Part shown: in pieces, positions 35,965 through 44,649 of the stretch
Position numbering within the stretch: position 1 is the stretch's first letter
Layout of the letters: each line of letters opens with the position of its first letter
Source of the DNA: Pseudomonadota bacterium
Lineage (GTDB): Bacteria > Pseudomonadota > Alphaproteobacteria > Rhodobacterales > Rhodobacteraceae
Assembly (NCBI GenBank): GCA_038533575.1
Contig: JBCAYL010000002.1
Location: 310,001 to 374,000, forward strand
DNA length: 64,000 bases
Reading direction: 5' to 3'
Notes under the pieces: generated by a model
What the model was told of the DNA's origin: nothing
The model's input: only the letters and a program-made list of their open reading frames with translations
Databases searched by the model: none
Translations under genes and position numbers: made by a program

Positions 35965-37479
35965 ATGACAGACCCAACCAAGGCGATCGTGATCGGCGCC
36001 GGGCTCGGCGGGCTCGCCGCGGCCATGCGCCTCGGCGCGAAGGGCTATGCCGTCACCGTCATCGACCGGCTCGACCGGGTGGGCGGGCGCGGCTCGTCGA
36101 TCACCAAGGGCGGGCACCGCTTCGATCTCGGCCCCACGATCGTCACCGTCCCGCAAGTCTATGAAAAGCTCTGGGCCGCCTGCGGGCGTGACTTCCACGC
36201 CGATGTGAAGCTCATCCCGCTCGATCCGTTCTACGAGATCCGGTGGCCTGACGGGGCGAATTTCTACGCCACGGGCGACACGAAGATCATGGAGACCGAG
36301 ATCGCGCGGCTCAGTCCGGCGGATGTGCCGGGCTACAGGCGTTTCCTCGAGGATGCCCGCCGCCGGTATGTCGTTGGGTTCGAGGGCATGGTGGCCAAAC
36401 CCATGCACCGGCTCTGGGATACGCTCAAGGTGCTGCCGACTTTCGGCCTGCTCCGGGCCGACCAATCCATCCTGAAACTCGCGCAAAAGCGCGTGTCGGA
36501 CGAGCGGCTGCGCATGGCGCTCTCCTTTCATCCGCTTTTCATCGGGGGTGACCCGATGCACGTGACGTCGATGTACGCGCTCGTCAGTCATCTCGAGAAG
36601 GAATTCGGCGTGCACTACGCCATGGGCGGCGTGCAGGCGATCGCCGATGCCATGGCGCGGGTGATCGAGGATCAGGGCGGCGAGATCCGCCTCGGCACCG
36701 ATGTCGATGAGATCGTGGTCGAGGGTGGACGGGCCACAGGCGTCCGCGTGGATGGCCATGTCTGGCGTGCCCCCGTCGTCGTCTCCAATGCCGATGCCGG
36801 GCACACCTTTCACAAGCTCCTGCGCAATCACCCGAGGCGCGGATGGAGCCGCGCCGGCAAGGGGCGGCGGTGGTCGATGTCGCTCTTTGTCTGGTATTTC
36901 GGAACCGAGGGAACGCGTGACCTGTGGCGGGATGTCGGACATCACACGATCCTCTCCGGGCCGCGCTACGAGGGCCTGCTCCGTGACATCTTCATCAAGG
37001 GCAAGCTCGCCGACGACATGAGCCTCTACCTCCACAGGCCCTCTGTGACGGATCCGACTGTCGCGCCCGCGGGCGGAGATACGTTCTACGCGCTCTCGCC
37101 GGTCCCGCATCTGGGGCATGGCGGTGTGAACTGGTCGGAGGAGGGCGCGGCCTACAAGCGCAAGGTAGCGCGCGTGCTCAACGACACGATCCCCGGCTTC
37201 CGCGACCACATGACCGAGGAAGTCGTCTTCACGCCCGAAACCTTCCGTGACCGTTACAGGTCACCGTTTGGTGCGGGTTTCAGCCTCGAGCCGCGCATCC
37301 TTCAATCCGCCTGGTTCCGGCCGCACAACGTCACCCGTATCCCGGGCCTCTACCTCACGGGCGCGGGCACGCATCCGGGCGCGGGCGTGCCTGGCGTGGT
37401 GTCGAGCGCCGAGGTCCTTGATCGGCTGATCCCCGACGCGGAGCGCCCGGTCCAGGAGATGAAGGTGGCCGCCGAATGA
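35965..37479 (+). CDS. crtI: Phytoene desaturase (neurosporene/lycopene-forming)
   Basis: The 504-residue FAD enzyme introduces three or four double bonds into phytoene. It has the N-terminal dinucleotide-binding fold VIGAGLGGLAAAMRLGAKGY, GGRGSSITKGGHRFDLGPTIVT, and the C-terminal carotenoid-desaturase signature LYLTGAGTHPGAGVPGVVSSAEVL. AGGA precedes the ATG. It is co-translated with crtB (4-base overlap) and driven from the crtA/crtI divergent promoter. Spheroidene-pathway context implies a three-step enzyme making neurosporene, but the step number cannot be read from sequence. Confidence 0.95.
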   Translation: MTDPTKAIVIGAGLGGLAAAMRLGAKGYAVTVIDRLDRVGGRGSSITKGGHRFDLGPTIVTVPQVYEKLWAACGRDFHADVKLIPLDPFYEIRWPDGANFYATGDTKIMETEIARLSPADVPGYRRFLEDARRRYVVGFEGMVAKPMHRLWDTLKVLPTFGLLRADQSILKLAQKRVSDERLRMALSFHPLFIGGDPMHVTSMYALVSHLEKEFGVHYAMGGVQAIADAMARVIEDQGGEIRLGTDVDEIVVEGGRATGVRVDGHVWRAPVVVSNADAGHTFHKLLRNHPRRGWSRAGKGRRWSMSLFVWYFGTEGTRDLWRDVGHHTILSGPRYEGLLRDIFIKGKLADDMSLYLHRPSVTDPTVAPAGGDTFYALSPVPHLGHGGVNWSEEGAAYKRKVARVLNDTIPGFRDHMTEEVVFTPETFRDRYRSPFGAGFSLEPRILQSAWFRPHNVTRIPGLYLTGAGTHPGAGVPGVVSSAEVLDRLIPDAERPVQEMKVAAE

Positions 37480-38492
37480 TCGCGCCGGACGACCTCGCCC
37501 ACTGCAAGGAGGCCATCCGCCACGGATCGCTATCCTTCCACACCGCCTCGCTGCTTTTGCCTGCCCGCGTTCGGGACCCGGCTCTGGCGCTATATGCGTT
37601 TTGCCGCTTGGCCGATGACGCGGTGGATCTGGGCGATGACGAGCGGGCCGCTGTCCTGACGCTCGAAGAACGCCTCGACCGCGCCTATGCTGGGCGGCCG
37701 CGCAACACGCCGACCGATCGCGCCTTTGCCGCCATGATCGAGACCCACCAGATGCCGCGGGCGCTGCCCGAGGCGCTGCTGGAAGGCCTTGCATGGGACG
37801 CGTTGGGGCGCGAGTACCAGACCCTCAGCGGGGTCATCTCCTACTCGGCCCGCGTGGCCTCGGCCGTGGGTGCGATGATGGCCGTGCTCATGGGCGTGAG
37901 GGATCCCGACGCGCTCGCCCGCGCCTGCGATCTCGGCGTCGCCATGCAGCTCACCAACATTGCGCGTGACGTCGGGGAGGACGCCCGCATGGGGCGGATC
38001 TATCTGCCGCGAGACTGGTTCGTCGAGGCTGGCCTCGATGCCGAAGCCTGGCTCCGGGATCCGCTGCCCACGCCCGAAATACGCCGCATGACGCGGCGCC
38101 TGCTCCACGAGGCCGACAAGCTCTATCGCCGCTCCGAGGCGGGCATGCCGCGGCTGCCCTTCGCAGCCCGCCCCGGGATCAGCGCGGCGCGGCATGTCTA
38201 TGCCGGGATCGGTGGCGAGGTCCGGCGAAACGGCTACGACGCCGTGTCCCGCCGCGCGGTGACCTCGCGGGTGCAAAAGCTCGGCTGGCTCGGGCGGGCC
38301 CTCGTGCAGACGGCGGGCACGGTTCTGCTGCCGCAGCCGGCCACGCTCTATGCCCGACCCTTGCCGGAGGTGGCCTTTCTCGTGGAGGCCGCAGCCACCC
38401 GGCGCCCTGCGCCGGGGCGGGCTTCGGCTGTGCTCGATGTCCTTGCCGAGCTCCGCGCGCGCGACCTGCGTCCGCTGGCGCCCGGAGAATAG
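37476..38492 (+). CDS. crtB: Phytoene synthase
   Basis: The 338-residue squalene/phytoene-synthase family enzyme condenses two geranylgeranyl diphosphates to phytoene. Both Asp-rich metal-binding motifs are present: LADDAVDLGDDE near residue 48 and NIARDVGEDARMGRIYLP near residue 165. It overlaps crtI (ATGA) and is followed 36 bases later by tspO. Confidence 0.95.
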   Translation: MIAPDDLAHCKEAIRHGSLSFHTASLLLPARVRDPALALYAFCRLADDAVDLGDDERAAVLTLEERLDRAYAGRPRNTPTDRAFAAMIETHQMPRALPEALLEGLAWDALGREYQTLSGVISYSARVASAVGAMMAVLMGVRDPDALARACDLGVAMQLTNIARDVGEDARMGRIYLPRDWFVEAGLDAEAWLRDPLPTPEIRRMTRRLLHEADKLYRRSEAGMPRLPFAARPGISAARHVYAGIGGEVRRNGYDAVSRRAVTSRVQKLGWLGRALVQTAGTVLLPQPATLYARPLPEVAFLVEAAATRRPAPGRASAVLDVLAELRARDLRPLAPGE

Positions 38493-38527
38493 TGCCCTAG
38501 CTCTGGCCCAAGCCAGAAGGGAGCCCC

Positions 38528-39004
38528 GTGATGGAGCTGACAGTCTTTCTCGTCTACCTCGCCGCCTGTTGCGCAGCCGCGGCCACGGGGAGCCTGTTTC
38601 CGCCGGACAAGTGGTATTTCGAAGAGCTCAAGAAGCCCGGTTGGACCCCGCCGCCTTGGCTCTTTCCCCTGGCGTGGAGCGCGCTCTACATCGCCTCGGC
38701 CGTGGCCGCCGCGCGCGTGGCCGGCCTTGAAGGCGCAGCGCTGGCCACAGCCTTCTGGGCGCTTCAGATCGCCCTCAACACGCTATGGTCGCCCATCTTC
38801 TTTGGCCTGAAGAAGCTGGGCCCCGCCATGGTTGCGCTGGTCTTCCTCTGGCTCGCGGTGGTGGCGACATGCATCTCCTTCGCGCGGCTCGACTGGATCG
38901 CGGGCCTCCTCATGGCCCCCTACATCGTTTGGGTGAGCTATGCCGGTGCCCTCAATTGGTGGATCTGGAGGAACAACGAGGCGACGCCCGCCCCGCAGAG
39001 CTGA
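38528..39004 (+). CDS. tspO: Tryptophan-rich sensory protein TspO
   Basis: The protein of about 158 residues has five membrane helices and is a homologue of the mitochondrial translocator protein (PBR). It is rich in Trp and Pro: KPGWTPPPWLFPLAWSALYI, FWALQIALNTLWSPIFFGLKK and GALNWWIWRNN. In Rhodobacter sphaeroides TspO sits in the outer membrane and acts as an oxygen-dependent negative modulator of photosynthesis genes, possibly through tetrapyrrole export. The gene starts at GTG 38528 or the ATG right after it. The position after crtIB is the same as in Rhodobacter. Confidence 0.94.
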   Translation: MMELTVFLVYLAACCAAAATGSLFPPDKWYFEELKKPGWTPPPWLFPLAWSALYIASAVAAARVAGLEGAALATAFWALQIALNTLWSPIFFGLKKLGPAMVALVFLWLAVVATCISFARLDWIAGLLMAPYIVWVSYAGALNWWIWRNNEATPAPQS

Positions 39005-39033
39005 AGCCGCTCAAGCCGTTTCGAAGGGGCGTT

Positions 39034-39966
39034 TCAGCGCCACCTGGCCCGCCTCGGGACACGCACTGCGAGCATCGGTTTGAGGAGCGGAGATCGAAAG
39101 CGCCTCAGATCGAGCGCTTCATGGACGCCCACCGTCTCCTCGCCCTCGATCCGCGTGCGCACCGCGCTCCGGGAATAGAATGGCGCGTCGAGCATGTTCT
39201 GGACCTGGTGCGGGAGATAGCCTTCATCGGTGCGGGTCTCGCGTTTCACCGCCCAGAGCGACCTCCGGAACCGGGTCAGCGGCGGCGTGCGCGACATCAC
39301 CTCCGCGCCCCCATCCGCGTCAAAGCGGATGGCAGTCGCAAGTTGCGAGCCGTCGAGCCTGTCGACGTCGTAGAAACACGCGGACCCGTCCCCGAGCGGG
39401 TATCGGCCCCAGCTCCAGAAGCTAAAATCCTGCTCGAGCGCGCGTGTGCCGAAATTGGCGTCGAAGTAGCCATGGCCCTGCCACTGCCAGCCCGGCGCGT
39501 CGAGCTCCACGCTGATCGAGGAGGTGGGCGCGAACGGGCGCCAGACATGGGCGCCGTCTGGCGTCAGCGGCATCTCCACCTCGGTCATGGCGGCGGGCTT
39601 GACCCGCACCTGGCCCTGCACGCGGGAGATCAGGGGCGGGCTCGACACCTCGTTGATGTCGATGACGAGTTCGTCACCCGTCCAGCTCATGGAGCTCGGT
39701 CCCACCTCGAGGCGATCGGCGGACAGATGCAGGGCGCTTGCGCCTCTGTCGGTCATCGTGAAGCGCCCGCCTGCGCCGTAGGTCGCGACGTTGATGCAGC
39801 AGTGATTTTGCGGGTGGCGCCGCCCGGACCACGCGTACCATGGCGAGAAAACCGAGCCGATGAAGCCGATGATGGAAATGGCCCGCGTGCCGCAATCGCT
39901 CAGGCCGTCGACATACCACCATGCATAGCCGTTCGGCGGGACGTCGAGGTCAAAGTTCGGTCCTCC
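39034..39966 (-). CDS. crtC: Hydroxyneurosporene synthase (carotenoid 1,2-hydratase), start codon unresolved
   Basis: CrtC hydrates the 1,2 double bond of neurosporene or lycopene. The product matches CrtC with NGYAWWYVDGLSDCG, FIGSVFSPWYAWSGR, PLTPDGAHVWRPFAPTS, GHGYFDANFGTRALEQDFSFWSWGR and NMLDAPFYSRSAV. The coordinates include conserved-looking sequence back to about 39966. The nearest in-frame canonical start is an ATG at 40158, deep inside crtD; downstream, the next ATG (in FTMTDRG) would remove about 50 conserved residues. An ATT at 39879 would give 281 residues. It overlaps the 3' end of crtD and ends 29 bases from the convergent tspO. Confidence 0.85.
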   Translation of the reverse strand, partial: GGPNFDLDVPPNGYAWWYVDGLSDCGTRAISIIGFIGSVFSPWYAWSGRRHPQNHCCINVATYGAGGRFTMTDRGASALHLSADRLEVGPSSMSWTGDELVIDINEVSSPPLISRVQGQVRVKPAAMTEVEMPLTPDGAHVWRPFAPTSSISVELDAPGWQWQGHGYFDANFGTRALEQDFSFWSWGRYPLGDGSACFYDVDRLDGSQLATAIRFDADGGAEVMSRTPPLTRFRRSLWAVKRETRTDEGYLPHQVQNMLDAPFYSRSAVRTRIEGEETVGVHEALDLRRFRSPLLKPMLAVRVPRRARWR

Positions 39967-41438
39967 GCGATCGCCGCGGCCACGTGCGCTGCGGAGAGGG
40001 TCGCCATGGGCACGCCCGCCCCCGGGTGGGTTCCGCCGCCCACGAGGTAAAGGCCCCGGAGCTTCGTCCGCGCTGTCGGGCGCGCGAAGGCCGCCATCAT
40101 CCCATGCGGGCTCTGCCCGTAGAGGGATCCTGCCGATCCGGGGAAGTGCGCCTCCCATTCCCGGGGTGTCGTCAGCGCGCCGTCGGGTGGCGAGCTCTCG
40201 AAGGTCAACCCGAATTGGGCGAGGGTTCGAAGCATCCGTTGGCGACATGTGTCGATCTCCTTTGCGGCAGGAAAGTCGGCGTCCGCGCGCGGATCCAGCG
40301 GCGCGGCGTTCATGATGATCTCGAAGCGCTCGAGCGGCGGTGGTGTGAGCCCTGTCCCGCGATCCTCGGCGCAGATGTAGAATGTCGCGTCCTCAGGCAT
40401 GTCGCCCCGCGCCAGCGCGCCGAACTCCGCGGCCGGATCGGCGGCGAAAAAGACGTTGTGGTGCACGAGCTCGGGCCCCTTGGCTGCGGCGGCGAAGGCC
40501 CAGACGCGCGCGGAGAGGCTGCGCTTTTCCAAAGGGGCCGCATCGAGAGCTTTCGCCGCCGACGGGCCGAGACGCCCGGTGGCCAAGGCGCGAGGATCGC
40601 CGTTGAAGACGGCCTCCGTGCACGGGTGCCTGCCGTCGCGGGTGTGGACCGCGCTCACGCTCCCATCCTGCACCTCCACGCGCGTGACCTCCGCACGGGT
40701 TCGAAACGTCACGCCGTGGGCCTCGGCCAGCCGTCGGAGGGAGAGGGCAAGCTGGTGCATGCCCCCATCGACCCGCCAGACCCCTGCCGCCTCGGAATGC
40801 GAGATGAGCGACAGGATCGCCGGGGACTTGTAGGGCGAGCCGCCCACATAGGTGGCGTAGCGGCCGAAGAGCTGGCGCAGATGGGGATCGCTGAAGTCGC
40901 GCGCGAGCGTTTGCGCAAGCGTGCGGGCAGGGGCCATGGCCCGGATCAGGCCGGGGTCTTGCAGCACCCGTCCCGTCAGCGCGAGCGGGCGCGGGGACGC
41001 CGTCTGCATCATGGGGGCGTCGAAGGCCGCGAAGAGGCGCGCGGCTTTTTCGGCAAAGCGTTCGTACTCGGCGCGCGCGCGCCCGCCGAAGACGCCGCCG
41101 ATCTCTTCCGCAGAACGCGCTCTGTCCTGCCAGAGGTCGAGCACCGCGCAGTCTCGCCACCAATGGCGGGCGAGGTGCGGCTCGGGCACGAGCGTGATGT
41201 GCTCTTCGAGCGTTTCACCGATATCGGCAAAAAGCGCGTCGAAAACGGGCTTCATCGTGAGAACCGTGGGGCCCGTATCCACGGGGCCCGCCTCGGAGGA
41301 CAGGACGCGCATCTTGCCGCCCACCTCCGCGGCGCGCTCCAGCACCATCACTCGGCGGCCGAGCGCGCGGAGCCTGAGGGCTGCGGCGAGCCCGCCGATA
41401 CCGGCGCCAATGATGATGGTGCGCTGGTGCGCGTTCAT
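39900..41438 (-). CDS. crtD: Methoxyneurosporene dehydrogenase (1-hydroxycarotenoid 3,4-desaturase)
   Basis: The 512-residue CrtI-family FAD enzyme introduces the 3,4 double bond after CrtC hydration. Features are TIIIGAGIGGLAAALRLRALG, VGGKMRVLSSEAGPVDTGPTVLT and the C-terminal GLYLVGGGTHPGAGVPMATLSA. It is divergent from crtE, with a PpsR-type operator in the gap. Its 3' end contains a strong GGAGGA that would sit upstream of crtC, consistent with coupled translation of the overlapping gene. Confidence 0.94.
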   Translation of the reverse strand: MNAHQRTIIIGAGIGGLAAALRLRALGRRVMVLERAAEVGGKMRVLSSEAGPVDTGPTVLTMKPVFDALFADIGETLEEHITLVPEPHLARHWWRDCAVLDLWQDRARSAEEIGGVFGGRARAEYERFAEKAARLFAAFDAPMMQTASPRPLALTGRVLQDPGLIRAMAPARTLAQTLARDFSDPHLRQLFGRYATYVGGSPYKSPAILSLISHSEAAGVWRVDGGMHQLALSLRRLAEAHGVTFRTRAEVTRVEVQDGSVSAVHTRDGRHPCTEAVFNGDPRALATGRLGPSAAKALDAAPLEKRSLSARVWAFAAAAKGPELVHHNVFFAADPAAEFGALARGDMPEDATFYICAEDRGTGLTPPPLERFEIIMNAAPLDPRADADFPAAKEIDTCRQRMLRTLAQFGLTFESSPPDGALTTPREWEAHFPGSAGSLYGQSPHGMMAAFARPTARTKLRGLYLVGGGTHPGAGVPMATLSAAHVAAAIAEDRTLTSTSRRTAMHGGMSTA

Positions 41439-41478
41439 GCGGACCTCCCTCGGCCAATGTTGACTTTAGACAGCAAAG

Positions 41479-41496
41479 TGTCCAGTTTAATTTACA
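41479..41496. promoter_or_regulatory. PpsR/CrtJ operator between crtD and crtE
   Basis: TGTCCAGTTTAATTTACA is a perfect TGT-N12-ACA match, 62 bases before the crtE start and 41 bases before the crtD start. It differs at only two positions from the first bchC operator at 43597-43614. Confidence 0.82.
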
Positions 41497-41503
41497 GTTG
41501 CGT

Positions 41504-41521
41504 TGTCTGCTTGGGCTGACG
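41504..41521. promoter_or_regulatory. Second, imperfect PpsR/CrtJ site near crtE
   Basis: TGTCTGCTTGGGCTGACG matches TGTC-N10-GAC but ends in ACG instead of ACA. It lies 7 bases from the perfect site, close to the canonical 8-base spacing for cooperative binding. Confidence 0.6.
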
Positions 41522-41557
41522 CGCCCCTTCGCCTGAAAGATCCGGGGAGATCGCCGC

Positions 41558-42430
41558 ATGGAACAGCGAATCGAAGCCGCCATCGCCGCGGCCATCCGGA
41601 TCGGGCAGGGGTCTGGTGCTGTCCCCGCCCGGCTGTCTGCCGCGCTGGCTTACGCCGTGACACCCGGCGGGGCACGGATCCGACCAACCATTCTGACATC
41701 CGTGGCCATGGCCTGCGGAGATGATGCGCCGGAGATCACCGATGCCGCTGCGGCGGCGCTCGAGCTCATCCATTGCGCCTCCCTCGTCCATGACGACATG
41801 CCTTGCTTCGACGACGCGGATATGCGGCGCGGCAAGGCCTCGGTGCATCGCGCATTCTCCGAGCCGCTGGCGCTCCTCACGGGCGACAGCCTGATCGTGC
41901 TGGCATTTGAAACTCTCGGGCGTGCTGCCGCCCACGATCCCATGCGGGCCGCCCACCTCACCGTCGCTCTCGCGCAGCGGACGGGCATGCCCCATGGCAT
42001 TTGCGCCGGGCAGGGCTGGGAGAGTGAGGCCGAGGTTGATCTCGATGCCTATCACCGCGCCAAGACCGGCGCGCTCTTCATCGCTGCCACGCAGATGGGA
42101 GCCATCGCCGCTGGGCAGGATGCGGAGCCGTGGGAAGAGCTCGGTGCGCGCATCGGGCAGAGCTTCCAGATCGCCGATGACCTGCGCGACGCGCTCTATG
42201 ACGAGGCGGCGCTGGGCAAGCCCGCCGGGCAGGATGACCTGCATGGACGCCCCAACGCTGTCTCGATGCTCGGCGTCAAAGGCGCCATTGCGAAGCTCGA
42301 TGACACGCTCGCCGGGGCCATCGCGTCGATCCCGCACTGCGCTGGCGAGGCGATGCTGGCCGACATGGTGCGCCGCTATGCCGAGCGGCTGACCCCGCTC
42401 TTCGCCGCGGCGCGCACCGCCGCCGAATAG
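41558..42430 (+). CDS. crtE: Geranylgeranyl diphosphate synthase
   Basis: The 290-residue polyprenyl synthase supplies C20 units for carotenoids and for the bacteriochlorophyll side chain. It has the first Asp-rich motif in LVHDDMPCFDDADMRRGKASVH and the second in QIADDLRDALYDE. The gene is the first of crtEF and is followed 12 bases later by crtF. The upstream gap with crtD contains one perfect and one imperfect PpsR site. Confidence 0.95.
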   Translation: MEQRIEAAIAAAIRIGQGSGAVPARLSAALAYAVTPGGARIRPTILTSVAMACGDDAPEITDAAAAALELIHCASLVHDDMPCFDDADMRRGKASVHRAFSEPLALLTGDSLIVLAFETLGRAAAHDPMRAAHLTVALAQRTGMPHGICAGQGWESEAEVDLDAYHRAKTGALFIAATQMGAIAAGQDAEPWEELGARIGQSFQIADDLRDALYDEAALGKPAGQDDLHGRPNAVSMLGVKGAIAKLDDTLAGAIASIPHCAGEAMLADMVRRYAERLTPLFAAARTAAE

Positions 42431-42442
42431 CGAGGCGGTCCC

Positions 42443-43582
42443 GTGAACGATACGCGCCGCATTCCCGTGCCCGAGGAGGGTCCCGGTCGCTTTGGGAGTG
42501 GTCCACGCGCGTGGCTCCTCAGGCTCGCGGCAAGTCCACGTTTCCAGCGCTTCGCCGCCCGCAATCCCCTCCTCGCCCGCAAGGCGCGACGGGAGGGCGA
42601 GGCGATCTTCGATCTCATGGCGGGCTTCGTGAAGTCCCAGGTGCTCTTTGCCATCGTCGACATGGACGTGCTGACGCGGTTGAGCCATGGGCCATGCGCG
42701 GCAGAGGCGGCGGCACCGGGCCTGCCGGCGAAGAACGCACGCCTCCTGATGGATGCCGCCTGCGCCACCGGTCTCGTTTCGAAGGGTCGCAGGGGCTATC
42801 GCCTCACCACGCGCGGGGCCGCGTTTCTCGCCGTCCCTGGCGGGCAGGCCTTGGTCCGCCATCACGCGATCTTCTACCGCGACATGGCCGATCCGTCCGC
42901 GCTCCTGCGTGGGGATGCGGCGCCCGAGCTCGCGCGCTTCTGGCCCTATGTCTTTGGTGCGGGGGCCGCCGAGGATCCCGAACAGGCGCGCGCCTACTCC
43001 GATCTCATGGCGGACACCCAGCGCCTCGTGGCGGATGACACGCTGCGGATGGTGGATCTCTCAGGTGCCCGGGAGGTGCTCGATGTGGGCGGCGGCACGG
43101 GCGCGTTCCTGACGGCGCTGGGGCAGGCGTGCCACGAGCCTCGGCTCCATCTTTTCGATCTTCCCGCCGTGGCGCCGTGGGCCGAGAGCCGCTTTCGCGC
43201 GGCGGGCCTGTCGCAGCGGGCGCGGATCACGCAGGGCTCCTTCCGCGATGACCCGCTCCCCACCGGTGCCGACGTCATCACGCTAGTCCGCGTGCTCTAC
43301 GATCACGACGATGCAACGGTGCGCGCGCTTCTCGAAAAGGCGCGGTCCGCTCTGCCGGAGGGGGGTCGCATCGTCATCTCCGAGCCCATGACCGGCGGCG
43401 CGCGGCCCCATGTTCCGGGGGATGTCTATTTCGCGTTCTACACGTTGTGCATGGAGACGGGTCAGGCTCGCTCCCAGGCGCGCATCGCGGAGCTTCTCGC
43501 CGAGGCCGGATTCGAGCGTATCGAGGCGCCGCCCGCGCGGCGCGCCTTCGTGACATCCCTGGTGACCGCATTCCGTCGCTGA
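42443..43582 (+). CDS. crtF: Hydroxyneurosporene O-methyltransferase
   Basis: The 379-residue SAM-dependent methyltransferase methylates the C-1 hydroxyl of demethylspheroidene or hydroxyneurosporene. It has a helical dimerisation N-terminus, the SAM-binding LDVGGGTGAFLTALGQ (about residue 215) and the O-methyltransferase segment VRVLYDHDDATVRALL. The gene follows crtE, as in Rhodobacter. Its stop is 15 bases before the first bchC PpsR site. Confidence 0.94.
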   Translation: MNDTRRIPVPEEGPGRFGSGPRAWLLRLAASPRFQRFAARNPLLARKARREGEAIFDLMAGFVKSQVLFAIVDMDVLTRLSHGPCAAEAAAPGLPAKNARLLMDAACATGLVSKGRRGYRLTTRGAAFLAVPGGQALVRHHAIFYRDMADPSALLRGDAAPELARFWPYVFGAGAAEDPEQARAYSDLMADTQRLVADDTLRMVDLSGAREVLDVGGGTGAFLTALGQACHEPRLHLFDLPAVAPWAESRFRAAGLSQRARITQGSFRDDPLPTGADVITLVRVLYDHDDATVRALLEKARSALPEGGRIVISEPMTGGARPHVPGDVYFAFYTLCMETGQARSQARIAELLAEAGFERIEAPPARRAFVTSLVTAFRR

Positions 43583-43596
43583 ACCTGACAATTCTT

Positions 43597-43640
43597 TGTC
43601 CAGTTCAATTGACATAGCGATGTGTAAGGTTAGACTGACA
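43597..43640. promoter_or_regulatory. bchC promoter with two PpsR/CrtJ operators
   Basis: Two perfect TGT-N12-ACA sites lie 8 bases apart: TGTCCAGTTCAATTGACA (43597-43614) and TGTAAGGTTAGACTGACA (43623-43640). A sigma-70-like promoter is embedded, with -35 TTGACA at 43609-43614 inside the first site, a 16-base spacer, and -10 TAGACT at 43631-43636 inside the second. PpsR bound here would cover both promoter elements. The layout matches the well-studied bchC promoter of Rhodobacter. Confidence 0.85.
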
Positions 43641-43710
43641 CTCACAGCCAGGCCCCCGCTCCGAGTCCCGACTCGCCAGCGCGCGGCACGACGACAAGGG
43701 AGCACGACCC

Positions 43711-44649
43711 GTGCACACAACCGCCGTTCTTATGTCCGAGCCAGGCAGGCTTGGGCTTGAGACCGTGGCCCTCAAGGCCCCGGAAGCGGGGGACGTCGTC
43801 GTCGAGATTGCGCATTCCGCGATCTCGACCGGCACTGAAAAGCTCTTCTATTCCGGTGACATGCCGCCCTTCCCGGGCTCAGGCTTCCCGCTCGTGCCCG
43901 GCTACGAGGCCACTGGCGCGGTCGTCGAAACCAGCCCCGGCACGGGCCTTTCCGTGGGCGATACCGTCTTTGTCCCGGGTGCGGATTGCTACGATGGTGC
44001 CTTCGGGCTTTTCGGCGGCGCGACGAAGCGTTTGGTGACGCGCGCCGCCCGCGCCGTGAAAATCGATTCTACCATGGGGGCGTCAGGTGCCCTCCTGGCG
44101 CTCGCCGCCACGGCGCGCCACGCCCTGGCCGCGCCCGGTGCCGCGCTGCCCGACCTCATCGTCGGGCACGGCACGCTGGGCCGGCTCCTGGCGCGGCTCA
44201 CGATCATCGCCGGTGCGCCCGCGCCCACGGTCTGGGAGGTCAATCCCTCTCGTCGGGGCGCGCGCGACTACGACGTCATCGACCCCGCCAAGGACGAGCG
44301 CCACGACTACCGCGCGATCTACGATGCCTCCGGGCAGGGCGCGCTTCTCGACACGTTCATCTCGCGCCTCGCCAAGGGCGGAGAGATCACGCTCGCGGGC
44401 TTCTACAGCGCGCCGCTTTCATTCGCCTTTCCCTCCGCCTTCCTCAAGGAAGCACGTCTGCGCGTGGCGGCGGAATGGGACAAGGCCGACCTCGACGCCG
44501 TGCGCAGCCTCATCGACAGCGGCGCGCTCGACCTCGACGATCTGATCACCCATCGCGCCGCCGCAACGGACGCTAAAGAGGCTTACGAAACCGCGTTCAG
44601 CGATCCCGCCTGCCTCAAGATGACCCTCGACTGGAGCGATATCGCATGA
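43711..44649 (+). CDS. bchC: Bacteriochlorophyllide a dehydrogenase (3-hydroxyethyl oxidation)
   Basis: The 312-residue medium-chain-dehydrogenase-like protein oxidises the 3-hydroxyethyl group to acetyl, a late step to bacteriochlorophyllide a. It shows the N-terminal MDR segment [43 protein letters not shown] and the nucleotide-binding [14 protein letters not shown]. The start is GTG, 10 bases after AAGGGAG. It begins the bchCXYZ-puf superoperon, with two PpsR sites upstream, and overlaps bchX. Confidence 0.94.
   Translation: MHTTAVLMSEPGRLGLETVALKAPEAGDVVVEIAHSAISTGTEKLFYSGDMPPFPGSGFPLVPGYEATGAVVETSPGTGLSVGDTVFVPGADCYDGAFGLFGGATKRLVTRAARAVKIDSTMGASGALLALAATARHALAAPGAALPDLIVGHGTLGRLLARLTIIAGAPAPTVWEVNPSRRGARDYDVIDPAKDERHDYRAIYDASGQGALLDTFISRLAKGGEITLAGFYSAPLSFAFPSAFLKEARLRVAAEWDKADLDAVRSLIDSGALDLDDLITHRAAATDAKEAYETAFSDPACLKMTLDWSDIA

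Noticed and set aside
39921..41519. 532-codon open frame on the plus strand opposite crtD
   Set aside because: It is the antisense shadow of crtD, rich in Arg, Gly, His and Ala with no domain; GC-rich coding DNA commonly gives such frames.
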